NCBI RefSeq assembly: GCF_000003815.2
Contig: NC_049985.1
Coordinates: forward strand, 6,770,844-6,834,843
Origin: Branchiostoma floridae
Lineage: Eukaryota > Chordata > Leptocardii > Amphioxiformes > Branchiostomatidae
Direction of reading: 5' to 3'
DNA: 64,000 nt
Each line of letters starts with the position of its first letter. Within the stretch, counting starts at the first letter, position 1. The position numbers were made by a program, and so were the translations under genes. The notes below the pieces were generated by a model, which ran no database searches, was not told where the DNA came from, and saw only the letters and a list, made by a program, of their open reading frames with translations. Shown one piece after another: positions 11,801-23,800 of this stretch.

Positions 11801-14800
11801 GAAAACCTGTTAAACTACACTCAACTTTTACTGTACTTCCGATAACAGAAAATGATCGAGCAGCTCAAGATTAGGTTATGGGAGGGCATTTCCGATAACG
11901 ATAAAATGTATCTGACTTCTTATTTTCTTTCATTTGTCTTACAATCATAGAAAGTTAATACACTTGTATATAAGACGTCTTTGTAATTTGCTATGTTGCT
12001 TTTGCTTAGGATTATTCATCAGAACATTTAGTATTTGATGAATTGAAGGAAACACAGTCCTTAATTCACATAATGTAAAATTCTGGAGACTTCCAACCTT
12101 TTATATACATGTACATGTACCATCCCAGTCCATAGCTTGATCTGTCTTACAATGCACATGTACATGTATTGTATTCTCCTAGATCTTTGGACAAATGTTA
12201 TATTTTACATGGAATAAGCTAGCGACCTACGATGTCAGATCCGTTATCGANNNNNNNNNNNNNNNNNNNNNNNNNNNNNNNNNNNNNNNNNNNNNNNNNN
12301 NNNNNNNNNNNNNNNNNNNNNNNNNNNNNNNNNNNNNNNNNNNNNNNNNNNNNNNNNNNNNNNNNNNNNNNNNNNNNNNNNNNNNNNNNNNNNNNNNNNN
12401 NNNNNNNNNNNNNNNNNNNNNNNNNNNNNNNNNNNNNNNNNNNNNNNNNNNNNNNNNNNNNNNNNNNNNNNNNNNNNNNNNNNNNNNNNNNNNNNNNNNN
12501 NNNNNNNNNNNNNNNNNNNNNNNNNNNNNNNNNNNNNNNNNNNNNNNNNNNNNNNNNNNNNNNNNNNNNNNNNNNNNNNNNNNNNNNNNNNNNNNNNNNN
12601 NNNNNNNNNNNNNNNNNNNNNNNNNNNNNNNNNNNNNNNNNNNNNNNNNNNNNNNNNNNNNNNNNNNNNNNNNNNNNNNNNNNNNNNNNNNNNNNNNNNN
12701 NNNNNNNNNNNNNNNNNNNNNNNNNNNNNNNNNNNNNNNNNNNNNNNNNNNNNNNNNNNNNNNNNNNNNNNNNNNNNNNNNNNNNNNNNNNNNNNNNNNN
12801 NNNNNNNNNNNNNNNNNNNNNNNNNNNNNNNNNNNNNNNNNNNNNNNNNNNNNNNNNNNNNNNNNNNNNNNNNNNNNNNNNNNNNNNNNNNNNNNNNNNN
12901 NNNNNNNNNNNNNNNNNNNNNNNNNNNNNNNNNNNNNNNNNNNNNNNNNNNNNNNNNNNNNNNNNNNNNNNNNNNNNNNNNNNNNNNNNNNNNNNNNNNN
13001 NNNNNNNNNNNNNNNNNNNNNNNNNNNNNNNNNNNNNNTGATGATATGCCAACCTTTTCTTGATTTATTCTCCACAGTGTCAAAGAAAACTGTCCCCTGC
13101 AGTTCCAAAGAAGCTGCTAGGCTGCCCAAATCTACACCTTCTTCTACCATTAAAAATCATGACAATCTAAAACACCAGACCTCCTGGTACAGAACCTTGA
13201 AAAACCATAAGGGGACCAATAATTTCTTTATTTTGGAAACACCTACAAACATATTGAATATCATAAAGATCCAACCTTGAGATCTTGGGTATACACTCAG
13301 TTGCAGACACTTACCTCCAAAAATATTAAAATTTCTTGGGAAGATAATAGTAAGCATACATGTATATCCAAGATGTGAAAATGGTCTGGTAATTTTATTT
13401 TTCAAAATTGTAGCTTATGACATTTTGTGATCATCCTACCCCCCTCAAAAAGTGCTGTACTTTTTCATAGTTAAAAATCCAATCCAACTGCAGTGTTGGG
13501 ACATTCTGCCAGGGAGTGATGTATGGCAGGATGTTGTCAGTATGCTCTGATGAGCTGACCAACAAAATTCCTACAACATGGTCGATACTTCCAACTTCCC
13601 CTTAGGAATGTCCGACAAGCCTTGACAGAGGAAACATTCCGATCGGATTCCCCGGCTACCAATTTGGAGATCCCAGCATTGTGTGCGGATAAAGCAACCG
13701 TTCCTTATTGGAAAATGGGATACAAGGGCAGGGGAGTGCCTACATAGTGATTTCTGAAAACGAGTATTGTTATTGGTTATTGATCGCGACCATTAGCACA
13801 CAAATAAGCTCGCGAGGCAGGGGAGTCGGTATCCTCACAACGGCAGTTCCTTCGCCTCGCGAGGCCGTGGATTACAGCGTGCTGAGACGCTCTTGGCACA
13901 GACAGAGCATCTCCATTCTTCAAGCAAAGGTTCAGTAGTAATTAAACCGGGCTTGTCTGGATACTGTGGCTCCAGGCAATCAGCCTGGGCTGCTGAGCAA
14001 GATGCTCTGAAATAGGGCTGGTCTCATCCAACTTTCTCTCAAACATCGTGATCGTTACAGTTGCAATGGGCTTTGACATCCCATATTCCTTATTTCATTC
14101 ATTGTACTTTACTACCAAGAAGATATGGTGAGCTTAATATTGATTCATAAGACAAATCTCATCGACCCTTATGTCTTCATATTGCACAATAGCAATTATT
14201 AATGGTCAAGTCCTAATGCTCTACTGAGCTGCGGATCACAATACTTTGGCCCAAGATAAGATGATGTTAAAACTATCAAAGGGATTTGGACAGGTTGCAT
14301 GAGGAAACTGGGTTGTTGGAAGATTCAGAATCTACTGCAAGTGGGACAAACTTAGCTTCTAATAAATTTTTGAAGATAGTCAGAAAGTCATCTGGGGAGG
14401 GGGGTCTGGAGTTTTTTGGGTAGGGTTTTCATGATGGTATTTGACCTGCTATTTCAGAAAATGTGTCATGTGTCAAAATGCTGAGAATCTGGTACTAAAT
14501 GTACAATTAAAATGTGGATTTAAAGTATAAGAATCACAAGTTTTACCAACAGAAGCTGCTGTTCTGGCACTTAACTTAGTATGGGTTGATGGCAAAAGTT
14601 TTTCCCCGGCCTGTCCAACTCTTGATTTACCTATCGAAAACCCTTGTGAACACTCCCCGAGGCCATCCTACAATAGATACAACTAACTCTGCACACGTTA
14701 TCACAAAGGCAAAGTTCCCATCTTCAAAGATCTATTGGTCAGTCATTCATCACGGTGGACTTAAATATGAGCCAGGGGAGCCGGCCATCAGGAGGGGGAC

Positions 14801-17800
14801 TGAATAAGTCATGAGGTCTGAATAATTCACACGATTCGACAGGTCCGCCCAACAACTCTGACAGCCTTTGTTAGAGGTGTGACGTTCTGCCAATCTGTCT
14901 TAAGGATATACCTTTGGCTATATTGCTTAATGTAGCTGGCATGGGCAGACTGCCATTTCTACAACACTTTGCTTTCAAAATTAAACGATTCTCATCTTAC
15001 ACCAGGGAGTAACAGCAAGTTCAATATCAGCATCATGGATATCACCATGGTCTACCCAACAATTCTGACAGCCATTGTAACGTGTGTGACGTACTGCCTA
15101 TCTGTCTTAAGGAAACCCTGTTAGCTATACTGCTTAATGTAGCTAGCATGGGCAGGCTGCCATTTGCAGAACACTTTGCTTTCAAAATTAAATGATTCTC
15201 ACCTCACACCAGGCAGTCACAGCAAGTTGAATATCAGCACCATGGATATCACCATGGTCTACCCAACAATTCTGACAGCCTTTGTTAGAGGTGTGATGTC
15301 CTGCCAATCTGTCTTAAGGATACCCTGTTAGCTATACTGCTTAATGTAGCTAGCATGGGCAGGCTGCCATTTGCAGAACAATTTGAAAATTAAATGATTC
15401 TCATATAACACCAGGAAGTCACAGCAAGTTTAATATTAGCATTGCCAATATCACGACAGGTCTGCCCAACAATCCTGACAGCCTTTGTTATAGATGTGAG
15501 GTTCAAACGTTCTGCCAATCTGTCTTAAGGATATTCTTCTGGCTAAATTGCTTAATGTAGCTGGCATGGGCAAGATGCCATTTTGCACAACACTTTGCTT
15601 TCAAAATTAAATGATTCTCATCTTACACCAGGAAGGCACAGCAAGTTCAATATCAGCATCATGGATATCACCATGGTCTACCCAACATTTCTGACAGCCT
15701 TTTTCAGAGGTGTGACATGCTGCCAACCTATCTTCAGGATAGCCTTTTGGCTATTGTTTAATGTAGCTATTGCTAAATGTAGCTGACATTGGCAGATTGC
15801 CTCAGTGGCATTTGCTTTAAAAATTACTGTAAATGCATTTGATTTTGCGGGGAGTTAATTTCGTGATGGCAGGAAAAAGGACTTGTCGTGATGGTTTTAT
15901 GTTCGTTGTAGCCCAATGCTACAGTGGTGACCGCGTGGCGTAGCGGTAGCATGTCCGGATTTGCACCGAGAGGTTGCGGGTTCGAATCCGCCTACCGTGC
16001 CACCGATCTTGTGCCCTTGGGAAAGGCACTTTACACGACTTTCCTCACTTTACTCAAGTGAAAATGAGTCGTCCCTCGGATAGGACGTTAAATGGAGGTC
16101 CCGTGTATGGGGAGAGTCACACCCAATGCACGTTAAAGAACCCCCACACGTGCGATGGTGCGGTGTGGATGGAGCAAACCATTCTGTCTGGAGTTGGTGA
16201 TTCACTACAAATCACCCGGGCGGAGGCCTGGCGAACCTTCGTGTCGTATCAGCCATACGGTGATTTACATCATTCACCATGCCCCGGAGAGGAGATAGGC
16301 GCCGCCAGGGGACTAAAAGCCTGTTGAGTCAGCATAACATGTACATATGTTGTGCTGCCCCTACGGCTAATTAATCAGCCTACGGCTGATTAAAAGGCTA
16401 TGGGACGAACGAACGAACGAGCCCAATGCACTGTAGTCTCTTACTGCCATAGAAATATGTTTGCGGTGGTTTAAAATTCGTGGTGAAGCAGCTACCGTGA
16501 AAAACGCAAACATGAAACCACTGCAAAAGTTTCTGCATTTACAGTAACTAATTATCATGATCTTACAATGGAGTGTTGTAGCAACTTCAATATCAGCACC
16601 ATGGACATCACAACTAATAATTTCTTCTGTTCTGTACTGACTTCTTTCTTGCATTGAAAATTATCCCAAACAAGTTAGTCTGCATAAGGATTTCCTCTTA
16701 ACTATTAGAAGACTATGATTTTAGTGAAAGTATATGGGGATGGTCTAAACCAAAATGAGACAAGACTATCAGGATAACCTTTCTTTGTCTTGCAAAGGGC
16801 TTCTTTTGCCTGTGGCATCTGAGGTACATATTTCCTTAGTCCCAGCATTTCTTTAATGCATACTGCAGACATGTTGAATATATGCATTTGTCCATTCATT
16901 TTCTCAAAAATCTTGTCCAATTCTCCTCATCTATTCACAGTTTGTAATCATGATCCTATTTAGGCCAAAGGCCAGAACTCCAGCCCGAATCTCCCCCCAG
17001 GGAAGTCATTAGCACTGCCTCCACTGTTATAAGGTAGTTGCAGTATTGGTAAATCTTGATTGAATCCAGTTGTATACAATACTGTACTCATGTCCTTTCA
17101 TAACTCCTGATAGGAAGTCATTGGGGCTCGCAGAGGGAGTTGGAGTGTTGAGCGGGAACATTGTCTTCAGCCACACCCATGTCTTGCACTCTGTCAAAGC
17201 TATAATTGATATTTCACCAATCAGATTGTAAACCCAAACACCATGAGGCATGTTTTATATGGTGGACACATTATCAATAGACCAGGAAGAATCAATATGC
17301 TCTCAAACTTGCTGTTAAAGAATGCTTAGGTTCTGTTACAGTATGTCAATTTGAAAGATATTTAAGAATTTGAAAATTTGCATTCATCAACTTTGACCCA
17401 CAAATTGTTTTGCTGATCACTTTGAATGACTAAGATAAGGGAGACTGATGCTGACTTCATCACTTGAATGGGCGATGAAAATTGGTATTGTATATCACCT
17501 ACATAATCTTAAAAATAAAGTGTATCCTGTTCATTGGGCAAAGGAAAATATCTTGAATAGATACAAAATATATGAGATGGACTGAAGACTAATAGCCTGA
17601 GCAAAAATATTATTATGAAAAAAATTCAACGTTATCACTTCTTAATTCACTGAGGCCACCTTGGCCTTCTCTGCATAACTAACTTCTCTGTCACACAGTT
17701 TACTTGCCAACTGGTTTGTCTGAGTGCAGACCAGCTCGGGCTGTCTCCAGGACCCGTCCCTCCGTCCTGGGACAGAAATTTACTTGCTGGGATTGACAAA

Positions 17801-20800
17801 AATCTGTGCATGAAATTGATGAAAATTTGTTTTCAATAGCTTACAATGACAAATTTTGCAGAGAAAAATCAACAACACAGGCTTCCAAACAATCAGTGGG
17901 ACAGAAATTTTTTTAAAGCTGGAGACAGTGCTGGTGCAGACCAACAGTGTGATACATGTAGGTCTGCCACCCCTCACAAGGGCACAGCAAAGCGTTTCTG
18001 GCAACCCGACTACTTGCCCTTGTATTGATGTGAACAAGGTCGATCTGTCACCTTGATGACTACCTGGCCTTTGCGTTGACTCATGCACCCAGAGCCAATT
18101 AATCCAGCTAATTAATTACCCCATATTTCAGACTGGTAATGAGACCCTAGCCTACAATCATCCATCACCATCCTATCCACTATTGCCCGGTAATTAAGAA
18201 ACAATGAGGGATGCTTCTGCTTGCAATGCAAGTTCACCTTTTTCTGTGGGTAACCTATATTCATTGTTTCAAAAAACAAGGTACTTATGGGCATCATGTC
18301 GATGGACAGCAGTTTCAAACTGTACAAATGTGAAAATGTTGCAATTTGAAACCGCCGTCCGTTTACTTGATGTAACTAACTGTGTAATTCGTCCGTCTAG
18401 TCGACGAGGACCACTTTCGTCATCATCATTCCCTAACTACCCTTTGTTTAGAGACAACGGATATAGGTTACCCCACCCCGTGGATAAAGGTGATTTAACG
18501 TTACATTGCTGTTTTCTTTGCATTTACAACATTGAATCATTTCATTGAATACTTGTTCATATGTGTGATCAAACAGTATTATCCTTCATCTTATCTGATA
18601 AGTTGAATGTGATCTGTGATTTACTCAGAGTTGATACAGGTTAAGACTAAGATCTGTGGGGCATGCAGCCGGAATCCATCTCAGACTCTATCTTCTGCAA
18701 GTGAACGGATGGCTTAATCAGAATGGTGCGTCAAAAGCAAAGGTTTTCCTCCGAGTCTTTGAATGCTTTATCAACTATTATTAGAAACACGTCTGTTGAA
18801 GTGAGACACGTTCAATCATCCAGACTGATGAATGGGTAACAGTGTGGCAGGCAAAATTGCAGCGCAATGCCAAGGTTGTCATTTTGTTGGAGAGTGTGAT
18901 AACAAATGGAGTGGTGAAGATGAGAAATGGGCAAGATACAACAGCTTACAGGCTTTGCTTAAATTTCTTCTTATCACTTCTTCTGGACTTAAACATGATT
19001 TCACTGTTTGATATGGTTTGGTTTCAGTTCAAGAAGAGTGGCACCATACTGGGTCACATACCATCAAATTTTGAAGGTTCAAGAAAATTGTCACAAATGG
19101 TTTATTTAGATTTACTGACATTGTACATGTCATTAAGTGCATGTTACTTAGCAAAAAAGCTCCACGGACATACACTGGCAAGCAAAATTGTAGTGCAATG
19201 CCAAGGTTGTCATTATCTTAGAGTGGTGAAGATGAGAAATGGGCAAGATACAGACAGCAGCCTACAGGCCTATTTTAAATTTCATAAACTTGATTTCACT
19301 GTTTGATACAGTTGGATTTCAGTTAAAGAAGATTAGACCCATACAGTGTCACATACCATAAAATTTTGTAGGTTCAAGAAAATTGTTGCAAATGGTTTTT
19401 CTTTAGATTTGCTGATATTGTATATAAAGTACATGTTACTTGACAAAAGAGCGCCACAGTCATAAACTTTTGTTAAAATGGATCCAATTGAGAAGCTCAT
19501 GTAAATTAGAGTTAAGTTTGCCTCCCAGTTATGCTTGATTTGACTGTTTCCAAAAGTTCTGAGGCATCATCAAATAATGATCAATCTGCGGGGACTTTAT
19601 CTTACAGTTAGAATTGATTTTAGATGTGCATTTAGAAGTGGAGGCGCCAAAAGAATTAGCAACAGTCAGAAGACTTGGATAACTCTAACTGTTGCCGTCG
19701 TAAATTTTAAGGAGAGTCATCAGACATGCACATTGTAGAGCATGATGTAGAATTATAAATGTTTGGAATAAGAGATGCATGAGTAGAATGGCAGATTTTG
19801 ATTCAACTTTAGTTTTAAGATTAAATAACAGTTAGGCCACACTGACTTGATTACAGTTAAGTCACATGGACTTGATTATATGGATGACATCTGCACATTA
19901 CTGCAAACCGTACAAAGATGCTGCAAAATGCGCACAAAAACATATTGAATATATGAGCCAGATGTAAATTGTCAAACAAATATCAAGTAATAATATGATC
20001 AAAGAATTTCCAAGTCAGTTCCAAGGTCAGAGATGATGAACATGTGAAAGAATAGAAATAAAGAATTCATTGTTTGGTGCACCATGCACCAGTCATTTGT
20101 TCAACCCTCTGGACTATCATCATCATCGGTTGGCTGCTATGTAGACGATCGTAAGTTTCTTTCAGTTTTGTTTGTCAGCAGCAAGATGACAAATCTGTCT
20201 AGAGACAATCTGGCCATGATCTGGGCCAATTAGCAACTCCTTTCGCGAAACTCTTTTTCTTCATATGTCTGCATGAGTTTTGGGCTGCCCAAAGGATGTC
20301 ATCCACATAATCAGATCAGTATGGTATTTCTATGGAAACTAAAGAGTCTCAGAACTGACCTTTTTTCTGGAGATGTAGACAGGCTTGTTCATGACTATCC
20401 ATGTTACTGTTTCCGCACAGTCTGGGGAGGTCAACGACCCCTGGTAGGTCATGTAGTGGGGCGTGGTGGGGAACAGGTTGGTCAGGTTGAAGTCCTCCAC
20501 CCTAGCTGCAGAGCCTACATGGCAATATGTTCAACACAAAGTGCCAGTCAGATGATGGTCAACTTTAGTTATACGAATACTTCAGGAAAGGTGTCAGACT
20601 GTTCATTGCTATGTACAGGAAAGTGCAAGAATTTGTTTATCTTCATTTTCCTAAGATTGGTTAAGATGTACATGTGCAACACAAGGTACATAGATGGGGC
20701 TTTAGCATGGCAAAGGTTAATGCCAAATTTTGGGAGATGGAGGTAGAATAAATAGTTATGTGCTGTGAATTGCTATCACAAAATCTTCCTTGTGCATTTT

Positions 20801-23800
20801 TGAGACTATGTTTCAATTTTGATAGACTTAGAAATTTCATAAATGATCAAGTATCTGTTGAAAATTTAAGACAGTCAACACCTTCCTCTGCATTACGGTA
20901 GGTACTAGTTGTTTCCCCACAAGGGCCACATGTAGCAGCAACACCACAAACACATCACAAAAACTGCAGGGCTAAGCACAAGCATGCAGGATAGACACAA
21001 CACTCCACAGCAACAAAACATCACACTGGACAACACGAACATCAAACAACTTACAAATGAAATTCGCACAAAAAGAATGGCTCAAAGTATTATCACACAG
21101 ATTTTATGGCTATAAAAATGTGCATGGATGACTGTGGCCTGCTACTATTGTAAGTGCAGACACATGATTGTACATATGTGTGAAAATGAAGTTCTGATGA
21201 TTGTGAATTTGATCCATGCGATGCCTGTGCTTGTCCTGAACAATTTTGTGATGTGTTCGGGCATCCGTACTCTGCATAACTGTGCATATAGGGATCCCTT
21301 TCCTTGTTCCATCTAGGGTCACTTACTCAGTATAGCCCCTCCATCTCAAGTGGTATAGTCCAAAAGTTGTCATTGTAGGATAACCTGGACCTAGACCACT
21401 CCAAATGAAGGGGTGATACAGAAAGGAGGACCACCTTAGACGGAACAGTAAAGATTGGATAGGAGGTACCTTTAAGTTTACCGTACTTGTCTTGAAGAGG
21501 CTGGCTAGTTTGGTTTGCTGAAGTTGGATGAGAGACCTGGATTAAAATGTGTGTCTATGCTACAGCATTTACTACTCAATATCTCCGTGAACAGTTTCAT
21601 CAGGTTGGTACGTCACTGAATAAAGAGACTCTTTTTACACCACCAATTCTTCATTCTCATCGACATTTTGGTGACTGTCTGTCACCTTCTTCAGGGCAAT
21701 TCTGACTGGTTCACATTGTACTGCAGGACAGGTGTCACTGCTCACAGTTCAGATGCGGTCACAAAACGTAAAGTACTTACATATGTACAGGCAGCTTTAT
21801 GGAATTATTTACAATGCGGTCCCAAATCCAAAAGAGTGTAAAACGTCCCTAACAATTGTCAATTAACGGTGAAATGATGTAACAGTTTTGTCTACTCTTA
21901 AGAATACTGTCGGTGAGAACAAAGCATTAGTTGTGTAAAAAGAGTCCCTTTATTCACTATTTAAAATCAATTAAAGATAAACCAGTCAATATAGCAGAAA
22001 CATTGTGAAACCTATATGCAGTTGGCTTACACATAATATTATTTGAAATCACATTAAACTTGAGTTTATGAAAGACTGTATTTTGGTAATACTTTTAGCC
22101 AAAGTGATACTGCTGGCTATACTAACATTAACAGGTCAGCAGAGAAACATTTTCTTCAATGTTTAGAGTCCTGACATCACAGTTTAGTATGCCAACAACA
22201 CAGTTGTCCAACTGGACAGATGCGGTACCCTTTTATTGAAGAACACTGTTTTGCATATAAAAGATTATACTGGTTGAAGGAGAAGTCTTTGTACACAACC
22301 AGTGGGTACTTACATAGCTTACGTTTCGATGTCTCTCAGACACCTTCGTCAGAGCTTCTAACTGGAGTTCTGCTTCTCACCGCTATATGTAGCCGATGTA
22401 GGTGGCGCTTTTGCGGTGAGAAAACAATCCCAAACGTGGCTTAGTTTGTATCCCCCCTCGTCCCGGTTCATCACTGGGGTTGACTTTCTTATCCAGATGG
22501 CCTCCTTAATCCACCGTGCCCGCCTATTGTCTTCCCTGTCTATGACCTTCGCCCCCTCCCAGTCAATTACGCAATTGTTCCTGGCGATATGGTCTGTAAC
22601 TGCCGACTTCTTTTCTTCTTTGAGCGCAAGTCTTTTCTGTGATCTTGTGTATCTTGTGGCATCTATGTTGTTGGCTTCTTTCTTGTGTTCTTCTAACCTC
22701 GTCCCAAAAGTCCTTCCTGTTTCACCAATATACACCTGATCACAGCTCTGGCACGGGATTCTGTACACACAGATTGTTTTCTCACCGCAAAAGCGCCACC
22801 TACATCGGCTACATATAGCGGTGAGAAGCAGAACTCCAGTTAGAAGCTCTGACGAAGGTGTCTGAGAGACATCGAAACGTAAGCTATGTAAGTACCCACT
22901 GGTTGTGTACAAAGACTTCTCCTTCATCCTATATTCTACCAACCTGATGAAACTATTTTCAGAAAGATTATACTGTCAGACTGAAATGTCTGACAGTTTA
23001 CAATTCTATCCAGTTGCTTGAGTACCCGTCATCTTGCTAAAAGCTGTGGTTATTATTCTGCACCCACTCTCACTACACACTTGGAATGCAGAATGTTTCG
23101 TATAAACTCTCCATGCTTCAGTGAGAGTAATATCCCATGTCTACTGGTAATGCTGCTAACAAGATTGCGTAATCCGTCACTTGGACTGTTGCCCAGCCCA
23201 TGTGCCGTAGCACAGATGATCAATGGTGAAGTTACATACCCTTATACAGTATCTACAACAGACATCTTGGCTTGATGTTAACTACCTCCTTATACCTTAC
23301 CATAGTTTGGAAATAAAATATTCTGTGAGTTACCTTGTTGAGAAAAGTTAGAATAGCGACATAAAAGGCTTAATTGGAAACCAGCTTTCAATGGTAAAAA
23401 TGACAGATTTTTATTTTACTCCTTATAACAGCCTTAGTGGAGAAAACAACTTTAAAAAGTGCATTTTCAAAGTAAGTTGATAAAATAACATAAGCTGATA
23501 AAATAACATAAGTCACTTACATGTAAAAAAAGTACATTCATCAAACGCAGTTCTTGTAACATACTGTAATAGCCCCGATTTTTTGTTCATGTCATTTAAA
23601 AAAAACTACTTTAAACATATTAATGATAAGTTTTGAGATGCATGGTTCCCATTTCACATTTGTCTCAAGCTTCTTTCACCATAATGACAAGTATAAGACT
23701 GGAGGACATTATCCTATTTTGTTTCATTAAGTATATGATGCTCATTATTAAGATAACTACTAGATTTTCTGTGCCTTTATCATCTAAAATTATTCAATAT

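Larger units (their letters stand above)
9708..20359 (-). other. CA10-like intron (10.7 kb)
   Basis: No additional exon recognised. It contains a 49-bp tandem duplication at about 10.6 kb, an 798-base gap, a CTCGCGAG palindrome pair near 13.8 kb, the nested repeat complex at 14.8-16.6 kb, MITE-like elements at 17.7 and 18.25 kb and a 331-bp tandem duplication at 18.85 kb. Confidence 0.7.
22273..22962 (-). mobile_element. Penelope-like element insertion with inverted pLTR arms and GIY-YIG endonuclease
   Basis: Flanked by a perfect 13-bp target duplication, AAAGATTATACTG, at 22260-22272 and 22963-22975. Arms 22276-22430 and 22771-22925 are inverted copies, identical in my reading, centred on 22600.5. 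Between and into them runs a minus-strand frame for the GIY-YIG endonuclease typical of the C-terminus of Penelope-like reverse transcriptases. The RT domain is missing, so this is a 5'-truncated copy. Each arm bears a hammerhead ribozyme. The right end (ACCAACCTGATGAAACT) recurs at the ends of the elements at 21.6 and 52.9 kb. Confidence 0.9.

Noticed and set aside
12195-13280. Long frames on both strands
   Set aside because: They are made of gap N, with no real coding evidence.
15929-16000. Possible functional tRNA gene
   Set aside because: It has A and B boxes and a good T arm, but no proper acceptor pairing and it continues into a SINE body with target duplication.
16590-16620. RE1-like word TCAGCACC-AT-GGACATC in the 207-bp repeat
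   Set aside because: The sister units read GGATATC or CATCATGG, so the likeness is a property of one diverged unit and probably chance.
18842-19306. Frame of 154 codons
   Set aside because: It runs across a two-copy tandem duplication and its second copy is read in a different context. No domain or splice logic.
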